From: Chitinophagales bacterium
GTDB taxonomy: Bacteria > Bacteroidota > Bacteroidia > Chitinophagales > Saprospiraceae
Direction of reading: 5' to 3'
NCBI GenBank assembly: GCA_013298845.1
Contig: JAAFJN010000007.1
Location: forward strand, 32,235-96,234
Length of the DNA: 64,000 bases
Every line of letters starts with the position of its first letter. Position 1 is the stretch's first letter. Shown here one piece after another: positions 35,164-43,542 of this stretch. The notes below the pieces were generated by a model. The model did no database searches. It was given only the letters and a program-made list of their open reading frames with translations, and had not been told where the DNA came from. A program made the position numbers and the translations under genes.

Positions 35164-35225
35164 TATACTGAGCGGCTACGGGTTCTGTAAATGTTTACGC
35201 ACAAAACCGGTAGCGTCAAAGTATA
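35164..35225. repeat. Palindromic repeat family 1, copy D
   Basis: Outer arms TATACT (35164-35169) and AGTATA (35220-35225) are identical to copy C. The inner right half GCACAAAACCGGTAGCG faces an eroded left half CTACGGGTTCTGT. It lies between two convergent genes, just behind the minus-strand stop codon. Confidence 0.7.
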
Positions 35226-35233
35226 ATGCTTGT

Positions 35234-36871
35234 TTATTGCTTCACAATGCGGCTGGTTACCACCCCATTTTCGGCGTTGTACACCCGAACCATGTACATA
35301 CCGGCGGCTACACCGCTGAGGTTGACATTGGCTTGTGGGTTGGCAACGTTGTTTTGAACCAATACCGCGCGACCATTGATGTCGAACAATTCGATGCGAC
35401 TGATTTCACCTTCTTTCAAACGAATGTTCACCACTTCGTTCGCCGGATTTGGGCTGATTTGTACATCAAAGGCCACTTTTACGTCGTTGGTGCCCGATAC
35501 GGATTGGGTACCGAAATAGTTTTTAGCCGCTTCATTGCCGTTGTTCATCAAAGAATCGAAACCACAATTGATCGTGATCCACTCGATAAATTCTTCGTCG
35601 GTGGCAAACGTTGGAGCGGTAAACCAGCAAGCCGGAATGTCGGCAACCCATACAGAGTCACAGGCAACGAGATAGTTGATAAATTGCTGGAACGTCGTTA
35701 CCGAGGGCGGAATATTGATCAAACAGGGCGGAATACCGGTGGTGTCGTAAGGCAATGGGCAGTTGTCCAATGCGTAACACACCACTTCGTGTACGCAAGT
35801 GAATGGACCTGCACCGTCGAGGCAAGTGTAACCTTCTGCCAACAAATCAGCGATGGCCTGTTCAACGGCAACCGGATCACAATCGCCCGTAGTATCAATG
35901 GTCGGTGGGCAGTTTTCAAACAGGAAATTCACTACATCATCCGTGCAAGCGAACGGGCCGGCCCCCACGAGGCAGTCAAAACCTTGAGCGATGAAGTCAT
36001 TTTGCAGTTGATTCACAGAAGCAGAATCGCAAGGATTACCCCAACCCGTAGAATCTTGCGGGCAGTTGGTAAAGGCGTAGTTAAATACTTCGTCCACACA
36101 AACGAACGGACCGGCACCCACGAGGCAATCGAAACCTTCGGCGATCAGTTCGTTTTGAACCTGATACACGTAGTTAGAATCGCAAGGATTACCCCAACCC
36201 GTAGAATCTTGCGGGCAATTGGTAAGCGCGTATTCAAACAAATTATCCAAACACTCGAACGGACCGGCCCCCACGAGGCAATCGAAACCTTGGGTAATGA
36301 GGTCGTTTTGGCATTGGGCCACTACCGCCGGATCGCAGGGATCACCACCGATGGTATCACCGGGGAATACGCAGTTTTCAAAGGCATAGTCCACCACATC
36401 GTCCACGCAGGCAAACGGACCAGCCCCCACGAGGCATTCAAAACCCTGTGCGATCATGTCGTCGGTGAAAGCGGCCACGGTCAGCGGGTCGCAAGGGCTG
36501 CCGCCGTTACCGCCGGGCGGGCAATTGGCCAGGGCGTATTCGATAACGTCGTCGGTACATTCAAACGGACCAGCGCCCACGAGGCATTCAAAACCCTGGT
36601 TAACCAAATCGTTGGTAACATTGGCCACCGAGGTCGGGTCGCAAAAGTTAAAAGCATTGCTGTCGGGTGGACAATTGGTAAAGGCAAAATTGAGTACTTC
36701 ATCCACGCAGGTGAATGGCCCGGCATTTACCAGGCAATCAAAACCCTGACTAATAAGCGAGGATTGAGCCTCGGCAACGGTGGCCGGGTCGCAAGGGTTG
36801 CCCGGCTGCGCCGATGCGAGATTGGCCGAAAAAACGACCGCAAGGATGAGGAATAATAATTTTTTAAGCAT
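35234..36871 (-). CDS. Secreted Cys-rich tandem-repeat protein with T9SS type A tail
   Basis: A 545-residue protein with a signal peptide (MLKKLLFLILAVVFSANLASAQ). Seven repeats of about 48-52 residues follow (about 25-375), each of the form CDPxxVxxxxxDLIxQGFDCLVGAGPFxCxDxVxxYAxxNCP with four conserved cysteines, then a degenerate eighth. The C-terminal 80 residues are a type A sorting domain (VQISPNPANEVV ... GVAAGMYMVRVYNAE). Consecutive repeats share linkers such as CPQDSTGWGNPCDS, showing recent duplication. I do not recognise the repeat family. Likely a disulfide-stabilised surface rod. Confidence 0.85.
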   Translation of the reverse strand: MLKKLLFLILAVVFSANLASAQPGNPCDPATVAEAQSSLISQGFDCLVNAGPFTCVDEVLNFAFTNCPPDSNAFNFCDPTSVANVTNDLVNQGFECLVGAGPFECTDDVIEYALANCPPGGNGGSPCDPLTVAAFTDDMIAQGFECLVGAGPFACVDDVVDYAFENCVFPGDTIGGDPCDPAVVAQCQNDLITQGFDCLVGAGPFECLDNLFEYALTNCPQDSTGWGNPCDSNYVYQVQNELIAEGFDCLVGAGPFVCVDEVFNYAFTNCPQDSTGWGNPCDSASVNQLQNDFIAQGFDCLVGAGPFACTDDVVNFLFENCPPTIDTTGDCDPVAVEQAIADLLAEGYTCLDGAGPFTCVHEVVCYALDNCPLPYDTTGIPPCLINIPPSVTTFQQFINYLVACDSVWVADIPACWFTAPTFATDEEFIEWITINCGFDSLMNNGNEAAKNYFGTQSVSGTNDVKVAFDVQISPNPANEVVNIRLKEGEISRIELFDINGRAVLVQNNVANPQANVNLSGVAAGMYMVRVYNAENGVVTSRIVKQ

Positions 36872-36883
36872 GATAAAATAAGC

Positions 36884-36991
36884 AGTTTTTGTGTTTAAAA
36901 ATTAACGTAGGGCGCGGCCCTCGTGGCCGCCCGCATAGTTTTTGTGTTTAAAAATTTGACGTTGTGGGCGACCACGAGGATCGCCCGTATA
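36884..36991. repeat. Two-unit intergenic repeat with GC-rich hairpins
   Basis: The 20-base sequence AGTTTTTGTGTTTAAAAATT occurs at 36884-36903 and again at 36937-36956. Each copy is followed by a GC-rich hairpin of the same kind: GGGCGCGGCC...GGCCGCCC (36910-36934) and GGGCGACCACGAGGATCGCCC (36966-36986). A related hairpin sits in element E1 at 10615-10635. Confidence 0.7.
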
Positions 36992-37072
36992 TTTTCAAAA
37001 TGGCATAAAAAGGGCCATTGCAGTGCAGTTTGCAATGCATATTTATTTGAAAATCAAATATTTAGGCTAAGT

Positions 37073-38638
37073 TTAAAACCGGTGTGTCAATCCGGCGGTA
37101 ATGCTCATTTGTTGCCAGCGGGCCTCCAACTGACCATTGGAGTGGAGGGCATTTCCCAGCCACCAAACCGCGCCGGGGGCCAGGTGCAGCGCGTATGTAG
37201 GGTGCAATTGGTACTCGAACCGAGTGACGGCGCTAATACCCAACCCAAAACGGCGATTGTACACTTCTTTTAAATCGAGAGTTCCCACGGCGGGGTCTTG
37301 GGCGGCGACCAAACCTTTGGCGCTGCGCCAGACACTGCCATCTACCCCTGCGCCCGCGCTAAAGGCAAACCGACCCATCTGTATGAGTTGTCGGCCCAAG
37401 GTCAGGCGCAAGTTGATAGATGCAAATTGATTGTACTGTACTATTCGGACCGTCTGCGTTCCCGCAATGACTGTATCGCCGTAGGTGCGAACTTCCGATC
37501 CAAAACCGTCGATGCGTGAAACTTTTAATAAGACATTACTGTACGTGTAATTTTTAGGCTGATCAAAGGTGTAGTTTAATCGTTCGTACCATTGGTTATA
37601 GTGCAGGCTGGCTTCCACAAATCCCTTTTTGCCCAAAGAACGTTGGAACCCGGCGTTAAAAGTGAAAGAGGGGAGCGCCGTTTCGGTGCTTTGCCGAAGT
37701 GCCGCGTATTGTTCCGATTCTCCGTCCACTACTCGGAAAACCTGCCGGGCACCGAGCCATCCACCACTGGCAAATACCGCAAAGGTGGCAGAAGGGGAAT
37801 GTTTCTTGATAATGGTGGCAGTGGGTTCTTGCGGCGTTGGCAAATACGGGGCCGGTAAGGCGGGCAGAATTACCGTAGCCATGACCGGAACCGCAATACC
37901 ACGGGCGGGAAGTGAAAAAATGTCGTCGTAGGTGCGGGTATAACTAACGGATGTTGCTGTTGTTTCGGGCACCGCGTTGGCCATTGGCACCGTATTGTTG
38001 CCGTTGGCCGTTGCAGCGGTATGGATTTCGTTGGCGGCGGGCGCGTTGTTCCCCTGGTTCGGGGCAGATTCCGGGGTTTTAACGGCGTTGCCGGAGGGGG
38101 CCGCCGGGGCATTTGTCGCAATCGGCTGGACACCGGCGGGAGGATTGGTCAATTGGTCGGCCGCTTTGCCGTTATGGGCCGCCTGTGGGGTATTCACCCG
38201 GCGGGCGGATTGGGTGAGGGTGGGTATAAATGTTGTATTTTGAACGGCTGAAGGCGTTGATATGCCGTTGGTTGTTGGGTTCGTGCTTGGAGTGTTTTCC
38301 GTACTAATGCCTTTTGAAGCATTGGTCGAAGTGGCTTCCGGGGTGGTTTGGAGGGCGGTTGTGACCGGGTTAACCACCGGATTTCCGACTGGTGCGGCGG
38401 GTTTTTCCGCCATGTCATTTTGCACCGGAGTTGCCGGAACTGCGCGCGTTTTTAGCCACAGGTAGGAACCGCAGGAACCCACAAACAGCAGCAATAACAA
38501 CACAGTGGCCAGACGGCGGCTGCCCCGCTGGTGTTGTTGCACCCGGCGTTGGTTCAGCTCGGCCCACTCCCGGTCCAAATCGAGGTCCGATTCGTGCCCG
38601 AGTAAGCGTTCTTTTATGGTGTCAAAAATATTTTTCAT
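37073..38638 (-). CDS. Inner-membrane-anchored protein with C-terminal beta-barrel-like domain, sigma partner
   Basis: A 521-residue protein four bases after an ECF sigma gene. Residues 1-42 are charged and cytosolic (DTIKERLLGHESDLDLDREW); a transmembrane helix lies at about 46-63. A 200-residue Pro/Thr/Asn/Ala-rich low-complexity linker follows, and about 270-521 look like an outer-membrane beta-barrel of the porin-like type (FAVFASGGWLGARQVF ... SITAGLTHRF). The layout suggests an anti-sigma-like cytosolic tail joined across the periplasm to a barrel. Function inferred from position. Confidence 0.7.
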   Translation of the reverse strand: MKNIFDTIKERLLGHESDLDLDREWAELNQRRVQQHQRGSRRLATVLLLLLFVGSCGSYLWLKTRAVPATPVQNDMAEKPAAPVGNPVVNPVTTALQTTPEATSTNASKGISTENTPSTNPTTNGISTPSAVQNTTFIPTLTQSARRVNTPQAAHNGKAADQLTNPPAGVQPIATNAPAAPSGNAVKTPESAPNQGNNAPAANEIHTAATANGNNTVPMANAVPETTATSVSYTRTYDDIFSLPARGIAVPVMATVILPALPAPYLPTPQEPTATIIKKHSPSATFAVFASGGWLGARQVFRVVDGESEQYAALRQSTETALPSFTFNAGFQRSLGKKGFVEASLHYNQWYERLNYTFDQPKNYTYSNVLLKVSRIDGFGSEVRTYGDTVIAGTQTVRIVQYNQFASINLRLTLGRQLIQMGRFAFSAGAGVDGSVWRSAKGLVAAQDPAVGTLDLKEVYNRRFGLGISAVTRFEYQLHPTYALHLAPGAVWWLGNALHSNGQLEARWQQMSITAGLTHRF

Positions 38639-38642
38639 GTTG

Positions 38643-39230
38643 TTAAATTACGTTAGCCATTTTTTTTTCAGGGGTGAATTTGCTTCTCAGCATGGCTTTT
38701 GCCTTAAATAATTGCGATTTGGAGGTTTGGGTACTAATGCCTAATTGATCCGCGATTTCCTGGTGACTAAAGCCGTCAATAACAAAAAGGTTAAAAACGG
38801 TTCGGTATCCGGGCGGCAACTCCTCAATCACGGCCATAATTTGTTCTTCCGAGAGGTCCTGCAGGGCGTTGTTATCATTTTCCGGTTCGTCGGGTACATC
38901 GGGAACGAGGTCAATATCTTCCCAGTACATGGGTTTTTTTCGCAGGTTTTTCAGGGCGGTATTAATGGCAATTCGGTTCATCCAGGTGTCAATACTGCCT
39001 TTTTCCGGGTCGTATTGGTGTATTTTTTCAAAAACCGTGATGAACGTATCGTGCATAATGTCTCTTGCGTCCAGGTGGTGGTTTTCGTAGCGGCGGCAGG
39101 TCGTCAGTAATTTTGGCGCGCAGCGGTTGAACAACAGGCGCTGGCAATGCTCCTGCTGCTGTTGACAACCGGCAATAATCTGCTCCAGATTATATTCCTG
39201 CCGTTTAGAAAAAATACTAACAATCTTCAT
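38643..39230 (-). CDS. ECF-type RNA polymerase sigma factor
   Basis: A 195-residue sigma-70 family factor. Region 2: DARDIMHDTFITVFEKIHQ and DTWMNRIAINTALKNLR. Region 4: LPPGYRTVFNLFVIDGFSHQ and EIADQLGISTQTSKSQLF. It lies between a small lipoprotein gene (36 bases upstream) and the membrane/barrel protein gene (four bases downstream), so all three are probably one operon. Confidence 0.93.
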   Translation of the reverse strand: MKIVSIFSKRQEYNLEQIIAGCQQQQEHCQRLLFNRCAPKLLTTCRRYENHHLDARDIMHDTFITVFEKIHQYDPEKGSIDTWMNRIAINTALKNLRKKPMYWEDIDLVPDVPDEPENDNNALQDLSEEQIMAVIEELPPGYRTVFNLFVIDGFSHQEIADQLGISTQTSKSQLFKAKAMLRSKFTPEKKMANVI

Positions 39231-39266
39231 GTCGCGCGCTCCGCAAACGTTGATTAAAAAATGATT

Positions 39267-39905
39267 TTACATGCCCATTCGGCCAAAATAACAGGTAAAA
39301 CTCCCCGAAAGGGCCTTAGTTTGCCCATTTTGTACGTTCATCATAATGCCGCTGAGTTGAACCGTTGCGCGGTCGGTAATCCAAACCAAACCGGGCGCGA
39401 GGGTATCTGTTTTTACCGCTTCTTCGACGTTGCTGACGTTAATATTCAGATTGTCGGCTGCGTAATAATTAAACACAACGGAATCCAGTATAAGCGGCTG
39501 GTTGAAGTTGCGGCCCCGCAAAATCCAATCCTGAATACTGGCCAACGACGAATCGTCCATGATTACCGAACAACAACCCTGGTATGTACCCTCGGTAATT
39601 TTTTCTTCGGTGGGCAAAATAGGAGACCAAAACAAATTAAACGTCGGTATTTGATCTACGTATGATGCCAAATTATAACCCTCGTTTACACCTGGATTAA
39701 GCGAATCCGATTGAACCGTGCTGTAAATGGTATCCGCCGGTAATTTTATTGTTCCCAGCGTAAGGTTCCCGTAATACGTAATGAGCGTAGTATCGGGTTC
39801 AACTACTGGCTCGTTTTCCGTAACGTTGTATTCATTACCCCGGTAGCACGACGACCACACGGTAGCAACGACCATCCAAAACAGGTATATTTTTATGCGA
39901 TTCAT
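39267..39905 (-). CDS. Hypothetical lipoprotein upstream of a sigma factor
   Basis: A 212-residue protein with a lipobox (VVATVWSSC, start MNRIKIYLFW). The mature part is beta-rich and polar, with the pair GCCS and a final SGSFTCYFGRMGM. No family recognised. It is read in the same direction as the sigma gene 36 bases downstream and may be part of the sensed envelope function. The start is chosen at 39905 because it gives a standard lipoprotein signal. Confidence 0.65.
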   Translation of the reverse strand: MNRIKIYLFWMVVATVWSSCYRGNEYNVTENEPVVEPDTTLITYYGNLTLGTIKLPADTIYSTVQSDSLNPGVNEGYNLASYVDQIPTFNLFWSPILPTEEKITEGTYQGCCSVIMDDSSLASIQDWILRGRNFNQPLILDSVVFNYYAADNLNINVSNVEEAVKTDTLAPGLVWITDRATVQLSGIMMNVQNGQTKALSGSFTCYFGRMGM

Positions 39906-40065
39906 AAGTACAGAGATATTTAGTCGGTGAACAATAAAGTGCTTTTTGTGCCCCATGTTTTAACGTAACGCGGATAAAAAAAGGCAGCCGGTTAACCTGA
40001 CTACCTTATATATCCACCCGGTTGCCAAACGTTGCCTGGGCGATGGGTAAATTTTTTAAAAAAAA

Positions 40066-40986
40066 TTATTTTTCCACCACGCGCCCAAAAAGCGCTTCGG
40101 TGATTTTGGCCTGGTACTGGTTTAATACCCGCTCCTGAAACCCCATTGGGTGGTGTTTGGAGACGTATTGGCGCGATTTGAGGGCCACATCGAAGTTGTT
40201 TTTGGTAAAATGGCGAAATTTACGACGCCAAAAATTGACGGTCACCCGCATACACAGTTGGTCGGCCCAATTGCCCCTAAACCCACCCAATACCGATTCG
40301 AGCAGGCGTTTGGGCCATTGGCGCAGTTCCGGGTGCACGTTTTTGGTGCAGCGGCGTTGGGTATTTGGGTAAAACTGCTGCGATACCCATTCGTTTGCAT
40401 TCATAAAATCGTGGTACAACCCAGGGTTATACACCGGTAATAAAGTGGCGCATTCGGTGGCGGTAAAGCGGTTTTTTTCCTCAATTTCGAGGTGTTTGCT
40501 GTCAATTAAATAATTGATACAGAAATATTTGTGCGAATTAAACAAAAATATTTTTTTATACAATACCAGTAAGGTACGCGCCAGCCAAAGGCGATTGGGG
40601 CGGGTAATCAGGAAAAAATCAATGTCGCCGTCGGGGGCCATGGTGTTTTTGGACAAAGAACCAGATACCATAACGGCTTCTACAAAAGGAAACTGCCCGA
40701 TAAATTTGCCCATTTGGTAGGCTTTGGGTAAAAAAAGCGCGGCCCGTTCGTTTTTTTCGCGGCGTTGAACCAACCAATTCGCATCCGGGGCCGATTGAAA
40801 ATAGGCGTCGTATTGCCAAATCCGGCCACTTTCCACCATTTGTTGTAATACCAGTTGTAGTTCGGGGAACGACAAATCAGGGGCGCGGATAAAGCCCATG
40901 ATTTCTTCGGCGGTCAGCGGATGCCGGAAGACTTCAAAATAACAAAGCACCTCCAGTACAGAGGACTGTAAGGATTCCCTTAACAT
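40066..40986 (-). CDS. Nucleotidyltransferase-fold protein
   Basis: A 306-residue cytosolic protein. The pol-beta-type nucleotidyltransferase motif is clear: VSGSLSKNTMAPDGDIDFFLI, with GS and the DxD pair. An N-terminal winged-helix-like part precedes it (CYFEVFRHPLTAEEIMGFI), and a helical C-terminus follows. Such proteins occur singly in Bacteroidota; substrate unknown. Start MLRESLQSS is chosen since the 79 residues upstream look like intergenic DNA shared with the divergent peptidase gene. Confidence 0.75.
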   Translation of the reverse strand: MLRESLQSSVLEVLCYFEVFRHPLTAEEIMGFIRAPDLSFPELQLVLQQMVESGRIWQYDAYFQSAPDANWLVQRREKNERAALFLPKAYQMGKFIGQFPFVEAVMVSGSLSKNTMAPDGDIDFFLITRPNRLWLARTLLVLYKKIFLFNSHKYFCINYLIDSKHLEIEEKNRFTATECATLLPVYNPGLYHDFMNANEWVSQQFYPNTQRRCTKNVHPELRQWPKRLLESVLGGFRGNWADQLCMRVTVNFWRRKFRHFTKNNFDVALKSRQYVSKHHPMGFQERVLNQYQAKITEALFGRVVEK

Positions 40987-41173
40987 GGGGCGTATTGTAG
41001 TAGTTGTAAATGTATTGGATGCGGACACTACGAGGTAAATGTGAAATCGAAGGTAGGTATACTTTTGAGTACTTGGCCCAAATTGGCTTATTTTTTTGTC
41101 AAAAGTGTATTTTAAAGGACAAAACAGCGTTTGTGTATCTATCTTTGTCCTCCTAAATTGTACTTTTAAGGAA

Positions 41174-42427
41174 ATGAATACACAAAAAATACTCGTTACT
41201 GCATGGGCACTCGTTGTGTCCATTGCTGCCGTTTCGGCCCAAGACTATTCGCCCTATTCTTTTAAAGCGGATAAATTACTCGAAGCAACCTCCGTCAAAA
41301 ACCAACAACAAACGGGCACTTGCTGGGCCTTTAGTTGCGCTTCCTACCTCGAAAGTGAGGTGCGCCGCCTCAATAATATGGAGGTGGATTTGTCCGAAAT
41401 GTTCGTGGTACGCCACGTTTATCGCCAAAAATGCGAAAACTACGTTCGCCGTCAGGGCACGGCGCAGTTCAGCGAAGGCGGTCTGGCCCATGATCTTATT
41501 CAGGCCGTTCGCCGTTATGGCATTGTTCCCGACGATGTTTATCCCGGCCGCAAAGACCCTTCCAAACCCTTTAACCATAGCAATATTGAACGTACTTTGC
41601 GCGACAAGTGCAAAGAATTGGTGGAATTGGGCAAAAAAGGGGAATTGCCTACCGGCTGGATTACCGCTATTGATCAAATTCTCGACGAAGAATTTGGCAA
41701 ATTGCCCGGCAAATTCAGCATTGATGGTCGGCCTTACACCGCGCAGTTGTACCGCGATTATTTGGGTATCCGCCCCGATGATTACGTTACCATTACTTCA
41801 TTTACCCACCATCCGTTTTATGAGCCGTTTGTACTCGAAGTGCCGGATAATTTTTCCAACGGCCTCGTGCACAACCTGCCCCTCGACGAAATGATGCGAT
41901 GCCTCACCTATGCCCTCCAGCAAGGCCACAGTGTAGAATGGGATGCCGATGTGAGTAACGAAGGTTTTTCGGCCAAAAACGGGTTGGCCATTGTTCCGGC
42001 TAAAAAATGGGCCGATAAAAACGAAGCCCAGCGCGAAGGTGCTTTCCGTTTTGTGGAGCCGCAGGTAAAAGCCACGCAGGCTTACCGCCAGGAATTGTTC
42101 GATAAACAAGTAACGATGGATGACCACCTGATGCACATTACCGGCTTAGAAACGGAAACCAACAGCGGTGAAAAGTATTATCGGGTAAAAAATTCATGGG
42201 GAGAAGTGTCGGACCTCAAAGGCTACCTGCGGGTATCGGATACCTATATGCGCCTCAATACCATTTCGTTTATGGTCAACAAAAATGCACTTCCCAAAGA
42301 TGTTGCCACGCGCCTCAATTTGCTCGACGATCCCCAAGCATCCAAGGTTGACGATGGTAAAACTCCGGTAAAAATCAAAACCGTTCGCCCAACAGCCACT
42401 CCAAGTTTCAAAAAAGCATCAGAATAA
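41174..42427 (+). CDS. Aminopeptidase C-like (C1B, bleomycin hydrolase family) peptidase
   Basis: A 417-residue exported cysteine peptidase with a signal peptide (MNTQKILVTAWALVVSIAAVSAQ). Active-site signatures of the C1B family: VKNQQQTGTCWAFS with Cys50, DDHLMHITG with His, and YYRVKNSWGE with Asn. Family members are usually cytosolic aminopeptidases; the signal peptide marks this as a periplasmic or secreted form, common in Bacteroidota. It is followed five bases later by a HIT-family gene. A TATCTTTG element at 41140-41147 may be its promoter. Confidence 0.9.
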   Translation: MNTQKILVTAWALVVSIAAVSAQDYSPYSFKADKLLEATSVKNQQQTGTCWAFSCASYLESEVRRLNNMEVDLSEMFVVRHVYRQKCENYVRRQGTAQFSEGGLAHDLIQAVRRYGIVPDDVYPGRKDPSKPFNHSNIERTLRDKCKELVELGKKGELPTGWITAIDQILDEEFGKLPGKFSIDGRPYTAQLYRDYLGIRPDDYVTITSFTHHPFYEPFVLEVPDNFSNGLVHNLPLDEMMRCLTYALQQGHSVEWDADVSNEGFSAKNGLAIVPAKKWADKNEAQREGAFRFVEPQVKATQAYRQELFDKQVTMDDHLMHITGLETETNSGEKYYRVKNSWGEVSDLKGYLRVSDTYMRLNTISFMVNKNALPKDVATRLNLLDDPQASKVDDGKTPVKIKTVRPTATPSFKKASE

Positions 42428-42432
42428 AAAAC

Positions 42433-42834
42433 ATGCCCACCATTTTCACCCGCATCGTTAACGGGGAGATTCCCTGTTATAAAGTCGCCGAAACCGAACG
42501 TTTTTTGGCGTTTTTGGACATTTCACCCCGCACCAAAGGCCATACATTGTGTATCCCCAAGGAGGAAATAGATTATATTTTTGACCTGGACGACGCGCAT
42601 TTACAGGACCTGATGGTGTTTTCCAAACGCGTCGCCAAAGCCTTACAACAGGTTGTTCCGTGTCTTCGGGTAGGGGTTGCCGTGGTGGGTTTGGAAGTGC
42701 CGCACGCGCATATTCACCTGTTTCCGCTCAATTCTATGGCCAATTTTGGTTTCGACCACCCGCCCGTAGTTATGTCGGGCGAAGAATTGCAGGCTTTAGC
42801 CGCCGCCGTGAATAATGCTTTTTTTAGTGAATAG
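42433..42834 (+). CDS. HIT family nucleotide hydrolase
   Basis: A 133-residue protein of the Hint/HIT branch: FTRIVNGEIPCYKVAE at the start and the triad VPHAHIHLFPL near residue 97. These hydrolyse nucleotide phosphoramidates or diadenosine compounds. It is immediately behind the peptidase gene. The last two codons and the TAG stop lie inside inverted-repeat element E3. Confidence 0.92.
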   Translation: MPTIFTRIVNGEIPCYKVAETERFLAFLDISPRTKGHTLCIPKEEIDYIFDLDDAHLQDLMVFSKRVAKALQQVVPCLRVGVAVVGLEVPHAHIHLFPLNSMANFGFDHPPVVMSGEELQALAAAVNNAFFSE

Positions 42835-43024
42835 TGAAGAGTGAAAAGTGAAGAGTGTATAGTGAAAAGTGAAAAATGTTTTTTAGTGTATTTAAAATGA
42901 ATGCTATGTAATTAATAGATTTTAGCGTATTGCCTTTTGGTTATAAAAAGAATACCCTACGACGAGCAAACTTTTCACTTTTCACTCTTCACTCTTCACT
43001 CATCACTCTTCACTATTCACTCTA
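42825..43024. repeat. Inverted-repeat element family 2, copy E3, between convergent genes
   Basis: Left arm (about 42825-42876) is built of AGTGAA/AGTGAAA heptamer-like units and the right arm (about 42970-43024) of their complements (TTCACTCTTCACT...). The interior is homologous to copy E2 (TTTAAAATGAATGCT ... CCCTACGACGAGCAAA). The left end supplies the TAG of the HIT gene and the right end the TAG of the DsrE-like gene. Confidence 0.8.
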
Positions 43025-43456
43025 AAACCCCGCTTTAATGTAAGCCCAACCCGCGTCTTGTTTTAAAACAACTTCGACGATGCCCGCCGGAACGGTACGG
43101 CATTCGGAAATGAGGTCGGTGCGGGCAATTTTACGTTCGCGCAACGTATTTTCGCAAGCCACAAAATCAACGCCTTTTGCGTGTAATTCTTTAATTTTTT
43201 CGGCTTGTTTGGTGGTTGCTGTTTGTAAAAAAGTAATGCCATTGTTGTGGCAAACCACCTCTACTTTAGCCTTGGGAGCGGCTGCCATAAAATTGTAAAT
43301 TTGTTTGACCAACGCCTTTTGGGCGAGGGTATCGTTTGTGGTGAGTTGAAACACTACTTTCAACTTTTTTTGGGTAACCACCGGATTGGTTTGTTGGGCC
43401 TGTGCGCCCGTTGCGAGGGCAACGAACAATAATAACGTGGATAAAAATTTCATCAT
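43022..43456 (-). CDS. Exported DsrE/DsrF-like protein
   Basis: A 144-residue protein with a signal peptide (FLSTLLLFVALATGAQAQ). The DsrE fold is suggested by KVVFQLTTNDTLAQKALVKQ, KVEVVCHNNGITFLQ with a Cys in the usual place, and GVDFVACENTL with a second Cys. These small proteins are linked to sulfur relay or thiol chemistry; exported forms are common in Bacteroidota. Two adjacent ATGs (43456, 43453) are equally possible. Its minus-strand TATCTTTG promoter and a Crp/Fnr-type palindrome lie just upstream. The stop codon is inside repeat element E3. Confidence 0.8.
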   Translation of the reverse strand: MMKFLSTLLLFVALATGAQAQQTNPVVTQKKLKVVFQLTTNDTLAQKALVKQIYNFMAAAPKAKVEVVCHNNGITFLQTATTKQAEKIKELHAKGVDFVACENTLRERKIARTDLISECRTVPAGIVEVVLKQDAGWAYIKAGF

Positions 43457-43473
43457 GATACAAATGTTTGGCC

Positions 43474-43481
43474 CAAAGATA
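43474..43481 (-). promoter_or_regulatory. TAnnTTTG promoter element of the DsrE-like gene
   Basis: Minus-strand TATCTTTG, 17 bases before the ATG, with its 5' end 23 bases from the TGTGA-N6-TCACA palindrome. Confidence 0.6.
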
Positions 43482-43504
43482 CAAGTATAAACATTGCTGA
43501 TTAC

Positions 43505-43520
43505 TGTGACAATTATCACA
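43505..43520. promoter_or_regulatory. Crp/Fnr-superfamily palindromic operator
   Basis: TGTGACAATTATCACA is a perfect TGTGA-N6-TCACA palindrome between the divergent DsrE-like and DUF983 genes. It lies 22-23 bases from a TAnnTTTG element on each side, the position of a class II activator near -42 for both promoters. Confidence 0.6.
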
Positions 43521-43542
43521 CAGCCCTCCTGATAATTTATCG

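Noticed and set aside
35237..36856. 539-codon open frame on the plus strand opposite the Cys-repeat protein gene
   Set aside because: It is a mirror of the repeated coding strand; it has no signal peptide or known motif, while the minus strand gives a clear secreted protein with a T9SS tail.
39938..39966. Fifth copy of palindromic family 1 near GCTTTTTGTGCCCC
   Set aside because: Only one half-arm matches; no facing arm or TATACT/AGTATA ends.
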